The position numbers and the translations under genes were made by a program. The notes under the pieces are model-generated. The model saw only the letters and a program-made list of their open reading frames with translations, searched no databases and had not been told where the DNA came from. A stretch of 64,000 nt of DNA from Thiorhodovibrio litoralis (GTDB taxonomy: Bacteria > Pseudomonadota > Gammaproteobacteria > Chromatiales > Chromatiaceae), in contig NZ_CP121473.1 of assembly GCF_033954455.1 (NCBI RefSeq), forward strand, positions 4,512,501 to 4,576,500, written 5' to 3'. Shown here in pieces: positions 55,793 to 64,000 of this stretch. Each line of letters opens with the position of its first letter. The stretch's first letter is position 1.

Positions 55793-55802
55793 CGCAGATG
55801 CC

Positions 55803-56684
55803 TCATCTGTATTTTTCAAAATAGGCGAGGTCTACATCGAAAACGACCCGCCTCTTCAAACCGAGCTCAGCCCGTTCAAACATTTCCACCAATTTCACGC
55901 CATCCACCAGTTCAACCTTGGGCGCTCCTTCGCGGTTGGCTTCCTGATTTGCCGCGTTGGTAAAACCCGACGTTGTGATAATGATGCCTTTCTCAGCGCG
56001 GCCGATCATGGCATTGCGAAAATCCCCGACCTGAGCCCTGGACACCAGATTGTCTTTCGCATAGCGCTTGCACTGAAACAGCACTTTGAAACTCACGAAG
56101 GGGTTAATCTCCAGCGTGCCGAATCCATCGATTCCACCATCCGCTGATCCACCCGTAATCTCAACATTCTCGAAACCCGATTCCCGCAACAACTCGCGAC
56201 AGACTTTCTCGAAACCAAGCGGTGACAGTGCTCGCAAGGTTGTTATCAGGTCCGGTGCTGCCACCGGGATCGCCTGATCAGACTCGAGTGTTTCCTCCTC
56301 ATCTTCACCTGACGCAACAGCTTCCGATTGCTGCTTTTGCTTGCGATTTTCCGCGTGAATGGCCACCCATTTCAGAAAAATCGCGCGTGACTCTTCGTCC
56401 GTCAGATGCGCGGTCCGGCCTTTTTCGGTCAAGGTCCAAGTGCCATGCTTGGAAGAGTCCAAAAGACCTTCCCATACCAGATACTGCCGCGCCCAAGCGA
56501 CCTGGTTGTGGAACCGGCTGCCACCTGATTTCAGGGTCTCATCGAGAATGTCATCAGGCAGGTGCAGATTCTTCGCGATTTGTGCGGACACTTCCTGCGG
56601 GCGCCCGGAATCGCCGAGATCCCGCAAGGCATCCAGCACCGGACCAAACCATTTAACAAACTCTGCTTTTGAGCCAGCTTTCAT
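55803..56684 (-). CDS. mrr: Mrr-type restriction endonuclease
   Basis: A 293-residue Mrr protein: an N-terminal winged-helix domain (Mrr_N, residues 1-90), a charged linker, and a C-terminal PD-(D/E)XK nuclease. The core has [34 protein letters not shown] (Asp), [13 protein letters not shown] (QxK) and [12 protein letters not shown]. Mrr cuts methylated or otherwise modified DNA. ATG 56684 has GAGGCGG upstream; the frame runs seven bases after the kinase stop, so the two may be co-transcribed. Confidence 0.92.
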   Translation of the reverse strand: MKAGSKAEFVKWFGPVLDALRDLGDSGRPQEVSAQIAKNLHLPDDILDETLKSGGSRFHNQVAWARQYLVWEGLLDSSKHGTWTLTEKGRTAHLTDEESRAIFLKWVAIHAENRKQKQQSEAVASGEDEEETLESDQAIPVAAPDLITTLRALSPLGFEKVCRELLRESGFENVEITGGSADGGIDGFGTLEINPFVSFKVLFQCKRYAKDNLVSRAQVGDFRNAMIGRAEKGIIITTSGFTNAANQEANREGAPKVELVDGVKLVEMFERAELGLKRRVVFDVDLAYFEKYR

Positions 56685-56691
56685 GTCCGCC

Positions 56692-58014
56692 TCAGTCGCG
56701 ATGGTGCTTGTGATTTTCCAATGACTCCAGCGCCAACCGCGCGACACCATAGGCGGCTTGCTGCTGCTCCGCAGGCTCCACCGGGACGCCCAGCAACCGC
56801 TCGCGCAGACAGGTCCAGGCGGGATTGCGCGCGCCGCCGCCCATGGTCAGCACCCGTCGCGGTGCCGGTGCCCCCAGTTGCTGCAAACGTTCGTATCCAG
56901 CTTGCTCGATGCGGGCGATGCCTTCGAGCAGGCCATGCAGAAATTGCACATCCGATGCCGGGCGTGGCTCCATGCGCGGTGCCAGATTCGGATCATTTGT
57001 CGGAAAGCGCTCACCGACGCCGGGCAGGGGATAATATCCAAGACCGCTGTCGCGCGTTGGGTCGATCCTGGCGCTAAGGGATTTTAGTGCCTGCGGCGAG
57101 AAAAACTGCGCCAGCACCCCACCGCCGCTGTTGGAGGCGCCGCCCAGCAACCAGCCAGAGCCGAGGCGATGACTGTAGATGCCGTATTCAGGCGCGGTGA
57201 CCGCTTGCTCAGCGATCATTTTCACCACCAGGGTGCTGCCCAGACTGGTGACCGCGTCACCGGGCTCAAGCGCGCCCGTGGACAGCACGGCGGCGGTGCT
57301 GTCGGTGGTGCCGGCGAGGATGCGCAAATCCGCAGGCAGGCCAGTCGCAGCGGCAGCTTCCGCTGTGATGGGGCCAAGATCAGTGCCGGGCGCAACCACC
57401 TCGGGCAAGCGCAGCGGGGCCAGCCCAAATTGCACAATCCAGCCTGGCCAGCGCTCGGCTTGCGGATCAAAGCCCATTTTCAGGCTATTGTTCCAGTCGC
57501 TGAGGCCGAAGCGCCCGGTCAGGCAGCCGCTCAGCCAGTCGGCCTGATGCAGCGCCAGCACATCCCCGGCAGGCCGGTGGTGCGTCCGCAACCACAAGAC
57601 TTTGGCGAGGCTGGAACTGGCACCGCGCGCGGGCGAGTCCGGTGGTGCGATGCGCTCGATCTCCGCCGCCTGTTCGCGCGCGCGGCTGTCGTCGTACATC
57701 AACGCCGGGCCGAGCGACTGCCCTTGGGCGTCGCACGGCAGCACCGTGGCCGAGGTGGCGTCCAGGCAGAGCGCCCGCAGCTTCAGCCCGCCGCATTGGC
57801 TTGCCAGGGTCGAGAGCACCTGCCGCACCCCGAGCCACCAGTCCTGCGGCTGCTGCTCGACCCAGCCCGGGTTGGCGCGCACCGAGGCCGGCAGCTCGGC
57901 CTGCGCCTCGGCGATCTGCGTGCCATCACAGGCCACAGCCACGGCCCGACAGCCGGAGGTCCCGACATCGAGTCCGATGACGCCAACATCCCGCCGGCCC
58001 GCGCGCGCGATCAC
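56692..58014 (-). CDS. FGGY-family carbohydrate kinase (xylulokinase-like)
   Basis: An ATP-dependent sugar kinase of about 440 residues. It starts VIGLDVGTSGCRAVAVACDG, has LCLDATSATVLPC, YDDSRA, ILAGTTDSTAAVL, and a C-terminal LTMGGGARNPAW and ATP site. FGGY enzymes phosphorylate pentuloses or related polyols; the exact sugar cannot be read. The GTG at 58014 is the likely start; the longer reading is Arg/Cys-rich and unlike the family. It is shorter than XylB (about 480). Confidence 0.75.
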   Translation of the reverse strand: MIARAGRRDVGVIGLDVGTSGCRAVAVACDGTQIAEAQAELPASVRANPGWVEQQPQDWWLGVRQVLSTLASQCGGLKLRALCLDATSATVLPCDAQGQSLGPALMYDDSRAREQAAEIERIAPPDSPARGASSSLAKVLWLRTHHRPAGDVLALHQADWLSGCLTGRFGLSDWNNSLKMGFDPQAERWPGWIVQFGLAPLRLPEVVAPGTDLGPITAEAAAATGLPADLRILAGTTDSTAAVLSTGALEPGDAVTSLGSTLVVKMIAEQAVTAPEYGIYSHRLGSGWLLGGASNSGGGVLAQFFSPQALKSLSARIDPTRDSGLGYYPLPGVGERFPTNDPNLAPRMEPRPASDVQFLHGLLEGIARIEQAGYERLQQLGAPAPRRVLTMGGGARNPAWTCLRERLLGVPVEPAEQQQAAYGVARLALESLENHKHHRD

Positions 58015-58072
58015 GACGCGATCACGACAGGCGAACCGGTTCCAACAGCATCCTGCCGACTGGCACACGCGC

Positions 58073-58462
58073 TCACGACAAACGCACCGGCTCCGCAGGC
58101 GTCCACCCCGGCGCGCGATGCTCGGCCACAACCGTGGTATAGATGCCGCCGCGAACATTGAACTCTGCGGTCAGCCGAATGAAGCGCGGGGAGAGTGCCG
58201 CAACCACGTCATCGAGAATGCGATTGGTCACGTCCTCATGGAAATGACCCTCGTCTCGGAAGGACCAGACGTAGAGCTTGAGTGACTTCAGCTCCACGCA
58301 AAGCGCATCGGGCACATATTCGATCATCAGCTCAGCAAAGTCCGGCTGCCCGGTCTTGGGACACAGGCAGGTAAACTCCGGCACCTGGATGCGAATGCTG
58401 TAATCGCGCTGCGGCTGCGGGTTGGGAAAGGTCTCGAGCGTCTTGCTCGGTTCGCTAGGCAT
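58073..58462 (-). CDS. queF: NADPH-dependent 7-cyano-7-deazaguanine reductase QueF
   Basis: QueF reduces preQ0 to preQ1 in queuosine synthesis. The 129-residue single-domain (type I) form has [18 protein letters not shown] with the catalytic Cys, and the [28 protein letters not shown] motif (Glu and His). It is adjacent to, but not clearly co-transcribed with, smc. Confidence 0.96.
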   Translation of the reverse strand: MPSEPSKTLETFPNPQPQRDYSIRIQVPEFTCLCPKTGQPDFAELMIEYVPDALCVELKSLKLYVWSFRDEGHFHEDVTNRILDDVVAALSPRFIRLTAEFNVRGGIYTTVVAEHRAPGWTPAEPVRLS

Positions 58463-58679
58463 CTTATCATCCTCAAAAGAAACAGGGTCTGTCGACGCTA
58501 GGCCGACGCACTGGGCAGCATTGTATCGCCATCGAGACTGAATTTTGATCTTGGGCTGCGCAACTCCCCGGCAACAGTCGGCTTCATCGTCAATTCGTGA
58601 TCCTGTGCTCCCGCGACCTGGGTATCAGCAGGCGTTTTCAAGTATCCTCTTGCGCTGCCATTGATTAGCACCCAACCCC

Positions 58680-61600
58680 ATGCGGCTCGAAAAGATAAAA
58701 ATCGCCGGTTTTAAGTCCTTCGTCGACCCGACCACGGTGCCTTTTCCGAGTAATTTGGTCGGTGTTGTTGGGCCCAACGGTTGCGGCAAGTCGAATGTGA
58801 TCGACGCGGTGCGCTGGGTGATGGGCGAGAGCTCGGCGAAGATGCTGCGTGGGGAGTCCATGGCGGATGTCATCTTTAATGGCTCCACGGGGCGCAAACC
58901 GGTCGGTCAGGCGACCATTGAGCTGATCTTTGACAACAGCGATGGCGGTGCCGGCGGCGCCTTCGCGGCCTTCGGTCAGATTTCAGTCAAGCGTCAAGTC
59001 TCGCGCGATGGCCAGTCCAATTACTATCTGAACGGCTCGCGCTGCCGCCGCCGCGATATTCAGGATCTGTTTCTCGGCACCGGGCTCGGGCCGCGCAGCT
59101 ATTCCATCATCGAGCAAGGCATGATTTCGCGCTTCGTCGAGGCGCGTCCGGAAGACCTGCGGCTGTTCATCGAGGAAGCCGCCGGCATTTCCAAATACAA
59201 GGAACGCCGGCGCGAGACCGAAACCCGCATGCGCCATACCCGCGAGAACCTCGAGCGGCTCGAGGATGTGCGCGAGGAAGTGACCAAGCAGCTCGCGCAT
59301 CTGGAACGCCAGGCGGCGACGGCGGAAAAATACCGCCAGCTGCGGGGGCAGGAAGAAGACCTGAAAGCCCAGCTCGCCGCCCTGCACTGGCGCGACCTGG
59401 ACACTGACATCACCGCCCGCGAGCGCGCCCTGGCGGCGGCCGAGAATGCGCTCGAGGCCAATCGTGCCGAGCAGCGCGCTTGCGAGGCGGAGATCGAGCG
59501 CCTGCGCGCCGCCCATGCCGATGCCTCCGAGCAGTTCAATCAGGTGCAGGGCCAATACTATGCCGTCGGCTCGGAGATCGCCCGGCTGGAACAGGCCATC
59601 AGCTTCGCGCGCGAGAGCCGCAGTCGGCAGCAGAGCGAGCTCTCGCGGGTCGAGCAGGAGCTGGCGGATGCCACGCAGCTTGGCGAGCGCGACCGCAGCC
59701 GTCTGACCGAAATAGATGACGAGCTCGCGCGCGATCAGCCCCAGCTCGAGGACGCACGCGAGCATCTTGAGGGCCTCGCCGAGCAGCTCGAGCAGTCGCA
59801 GGAGGCGCTCGATGCCGTGCAACAGCAGTGGGACGAGCTGCAAGGCCGCGTCAGTGAGCCGGCTCAGCAGGCGCAGCTCGAACGCGGGCGCATCAATCAG
59901 CTCGAGCAGCGCCTGGCCCAGGATCAGCAGCGCGTCGAGCGCCTGCAGCAAGAGCTGGAGCGCCTGAACACCGCTGAACTCGAGGCACGGCTCGAACACC
60001 TGGCCGAGCGCAGCGAAGGGCTCGATGAGCGCATCAGTCTGGCCGCCGACGCCCAAACCCGCGCCAGCGAGCAACTGCGCCAAGCCGAGGAAGAACGCCG
60101 CACCCTGGCCGGCCGGCTCGATGCCGCGCGCACTGAGCTGCAAAGCGCGCGCGGGCGGCAGTCATCGCTCGAAGCCCTGCAGGAGAGCGCGCTGGCCAGT
60201 GACGACGAAGCGCGCGCCAACTGGCTTGACGAACAGGGCCTGCACGACGCCCCGCGCCTGATCGATCTGATGGAAGTGACCCAGGGGTGGGAAACCGCCG
60301 TCGAGGTCGCACTCGCTCAGGCGCTGGCGGCCGTCGGCAGCGCCGACTTCGCGCGCCATGCCGAACAGGCCGCGGGCACCGGGTTGATGCTGTTCGACCG
60401 CAGCGCGCAAGCCACCGTCGGGGCGAGCGACAGCGACCGCCTGCTAGCGCGGATTAAAAGCGACTGGCCACTCGACGGATTGCTCGAACAATACCTGTGC
60501 GAAGAAGACCTACCCGCCGCGCTCGCCCGACGCAGCCAGCTGGCTCCAGGTGAGCGCATCGTCACCCGCGACGGCACCCTGGTCGCGCGCGACTGGGTGC
60601 AGGGCAGCGCGGCGGACGGTCAGGGCATGACCGGCAGCCTGGCGCGTGCCGAGGAGCTGAAACGGCTCCAGACCCAGACCGAAGAGCTCGAAGACGTCAT
60701 CGCCGATCTCGCCGAACAGCAAAGCACCCTGGGCGACAACCGCCAGCAGCTTGAGCGCGAGCGCGAAGCAGCCATGAACAGCGTCACCCAATTGAGTCGC
60801 GAGCGCGCCTCGCTTGATGCCGAGGTCGGCGCCGGGCGCGCGCGCCTTGAGCACCTGCGCGAGCGCGGCGAGGCGCTCGCCGGCGAACTCGAAGAACTAG
60901 CCGAGCGCCGCGAGGGCACCATCGAGGAGCTTGAAGACGCCCGCGAACGCCTGAACGCCGCGCTTGAGGCCAGCGAGCAGGTCGCCGCCGAGCGCGACCA
61001 ATGCGGCAGCGAGCGCGATCGCCTGCGCACCGCACTGGCCAGCGCGCGCGCTGAGGACCAGCAAGCGCGTAGCCGGGTGGCCGAGCTGACCCTGAACATC
61101 GAGACGCGCCGCGCCTCGCGCGAGGCCATTGCCGCCAACATCGAACGCGCCGCGCAGCAACTCGCCCAGCTCAGCGCGCGCCGCGAGGACCTGCGCGCCG
61201 AGCTTGAAGCCGCCAGCGAGCCCGAGCAGGACGCCCGCGACAAGCTCGAGACCCAGCTCGAACGCCGGCTGGAAGTGGAAGGCGAACTCAGCGCCGCACG
61301 CACCCAAATGGAGCAACTCAACGGCGAGGTCGGCGAGCAGGAGCAGGAACGCCATCGCCTCGAGCAGGCCAACGCCAACGCCCAGGCAGACCTGGCCGAA
61401 CGCCGCGTGCAGCTTCAGGAGCGCCTGGTGCGCCGGCGCACCTTCGAAGAACAGCTTGGCGCCGAGGGCAAGGACGCGCAAAGGGTGCTCGAAGGGATCG
61501 ACAGCAGCGCCAATGCTGAGCAATGGCAGCAGCGCCTGAACGACATGGGCAGCAAAATCTCGCGCTTAGGCAACATCAACCTGGCCGCCATCGACGAATT

Positions 61601-62183
61601 CCAGGAGCAATCTGAGCGCCTGCGCTACCTTGAAGACCAGCACCAGGACATTCAGTCCTCGCTCGACACACTGGAAAGCGCCATTCGCAAGATCGACCGT
61701 GAAACCCGCACCCGTTTTAAGGAAACTTTCGACCAGATCAACTCAGGCCTGCAGGCGCTGTTTCCGCGCCTGTTCGGCGGGGGTAACGCCTATCTGGAGC
61801 TCACCGACGAGGACCTGCTCGAGACCGGCGTGGCCATCATGGCGCGACCGCCCGGCAAGAGAAATGCCAGCATTCATCTGCTCTCCGGCGGCGAGAAAGC
61901 ACTGACCGCAGTGGCCCTGGTGTTCGCAATCTTCGAGCTCAACCCGGCACCCTTCTGCCTGCTCGACGAGGTCGACGCCCCGCTCGATGACGCCAACGTC
62001 ACACGTTTCTGCCAGCTGGTGCGCGAGATGTCCAACCGGACGCAGTTCATTTTCATCAGCCACAACAAAGTCACCATGGAAATCGCCGATCAGCTGATTG
62101 GCGTGACCATGCATGAGCCCGGCGTCTCAAGGTTGGTCTCGGTCGATATCGATGATGCCGCGCGTTTGGCGGGGGCATCCTGA
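58680..62183 (+). CDS. smc: Chromosome segregation protein SMC
   Basis: A 1,167-residue SMC ATPase. Walker A is GPNGCGKSN (residues 31-39), followed by long heptad-rich arms, a hinge near the middle (about 500-640), then the signature LLSGGEKALTA and Walker B FCLLDEVDAPLDD near the C-terminus. It compacts and segregates chromosomes. The arms cause extensive shadow frames. It starts ATG 58680. Gene order smc-zipA-ligA is conserved in gammaproteobacteria. Confidence 0.97.
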   Translation: MRLEKIKIAGFKSFVDPTTVPFPSNLVGVVGPNGCGKSNVIDAVRWVMGESSAKMLRGESMADVIFNGSTGRKPVGQATIELIFDNSDGGAGGAFAAFGQISVKRQVSRDGQSNYYLNGSRCRRRDIQDLFLGTGLGPRSYSIIEQGMISRFVEARPEDLRLFIEEAAGISKYKERRRETETRMRHTRENLERLEDVREEVTKQLAHLERQAATAEKYRQLRGQEEDLKAQLAALHWRDLDTDITARERALAAAENALEANRAEQRACEAEIERLRAAHADASEQFNQVQGQYYAVGSEIARLEQAISFARESRSRQQSELSRVEQELADATQLGERDRSRLTEIDDELARDQPQLEDAREHLEGLAEQLEQSQEALDAVQQQWDELQGRVSEPAQQAQLERGRINQLEQRLAQDQQRVERLQQELERLNTAELEARLEHLAERSEGLDERISLAADAQTRASEQLRQAEEERRTLAGRLDAARTELQSARGRQSSLEALQESALASDDEARANWLDEQGLHDAPRLIDLMEVTQGWETAVEVALAQALAAVGSADFARHAEQAAGTGLMLFDRSAQATVGASDSDRLLARIKSDWPLDGLLEQYLCEEDLPAALARRSQLAPGERIVTRDGTLVARDWVQGSAADGQGMTGSLARAEELKRLQTQTEELEDVIADLAEQQSTLGDNRQQLEREREAAMNSVTQLSRERASLDAEVGAGRARLEHLRERGEALAGELEELAERREGTIEELEDARERLNAALEASEQVAAERDQCGSERDRLRTALASARAEDQQARSRVAELTLNIETRRASREAIAANIERAAQQLAQLSARREDLRAELEAASEPEQDARDKLETQLERRLEVEGELSAARTQMEQLNGEVGEQEQERHRLEQANANAQADLAERRVQLQERLVRRRTFEEQLGAEGKDAQRVLEGIDSSANAEQWQQRLNDMGSKISRLGNINLAAIDEFQEQSERLRYLEDQHQDIQSSLDTLESAIRKIDRETRTRFKETFDQINSGLQALFPRLFGGGNAYLELTDEDLLETGVAIMARPPGKRNASIHLLSGGEKALTAVALVFAIFELNPAPFCLLDEVDAPLDDANVTRFCQLVREMSNRTQFIFISHNKVTMEIADQLIGVTMHEPGVSRLVSVDIDDAARLAGAS

Positions 62184-62323
62184 GGGCGCGCGCCCTGCTT
62201 CCGAGAAACGACGGTGCCCGTTAGGGGGTCGGTTGTGGGCCAGCCAAGCCCGGATCGCAAAGGCGCGCAACTTTCGGTATATACTCAGGGGCAAGGTCTG
62301 CAAACACGGGAATCCCGACGCTG

Positions 62324-64000
<1,677 letters not shown>

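Noticed and set aside
58983-61523. Several long minus-strand frames across smc
   Set aside because: They are shadows of the GC-rich coiled-coil coding sequence of smc.

Overview
The window is a high-GC gammaproteobacterial chromosome segment. Several gene orders are gammaproteobacterial: smc-zipA-ligA, and ndk-rlmN-pilF-rodZ-hisS-yfgM-bamB-der. A membrane-bound uptake [NiFe]-hydrogenase, debris of a second hydrogenase, many c-type cytochromes and cobalamin genes fit a purple sulfur bacterium (Chromatiaceae-like). That placement is inference from content; no 16S rRNA or photosynthesis gene is present.

Layout: (1) 1-8297, phosphate uptake operon pstSCAB, whose pstA is split by a 4,073-bp transposon (2174-6246) with inverted termini and a 6-bp target duplication; the element carries a DDE transposase, an ExeA/TniB-type ATPase, a RepB-like primase and a cysteine-motif protein. 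A degenerate Fic-like gene follows pstB. (2) 8413-12379, typA, a methyltransferase and an Rpn-type nuclease on the minus strand. (3) 12380-18380, an FNR-type promoter and the hup hydrogenase operon. (4) 18595-24000, a diguanylate cyclase, moaA, a YefM-YoeB toxin-antitoxin pair, and decayed fragments of a molybdoenzyme, a hydrogenase large subunit and a Fic protein. (5) 24026-29954, an island of visibly lower GC (up to about 28,800) with a five-gene cassette: Roadblock/LC7 protein, small possibly ligand-binding protein, amidoligase, class II glutamine amidotransferase, second Roadblock/LC7 protein. A nucleotidyltransferase-like gene precedes it and a pentapeptide-repeat gene follows. (6) 29966-35497, ybaB, WbpD/WbpB sugar genes, and envelope genes (DUF4124, TolC-like, HlyD-like). 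(7) 35894-45652, housekeeping genes. (8) 45738-53470, a glycosyltransferase, a NapC plus octaheme HAO-like pair divergent from a pentaheme cytochrome, then cobT and a cysteine-rich protein. (9) 53455-64000, nucleotide-sugar genes, Mrr, a sugar kinase, queF, smc, zipA and the start of ligA.

The best candidate for an undescribed system is the Roadblock-amidoligase-GATase cassette (24942-28817). The predicted chemistry is glutamine-derived ammonia passed to an ATP-dependent carboxylate-amine ligase, with two Roadblock proteins as possible regulatory or scaffold subunits; no partner GTPase lies in the window. Next in interest are the primase-bearing transposon in pstA, the HAO/NapC respiratory module, and a palindromic TTAGAAT motif found upstream of both the HAO and hydrogenase operons.
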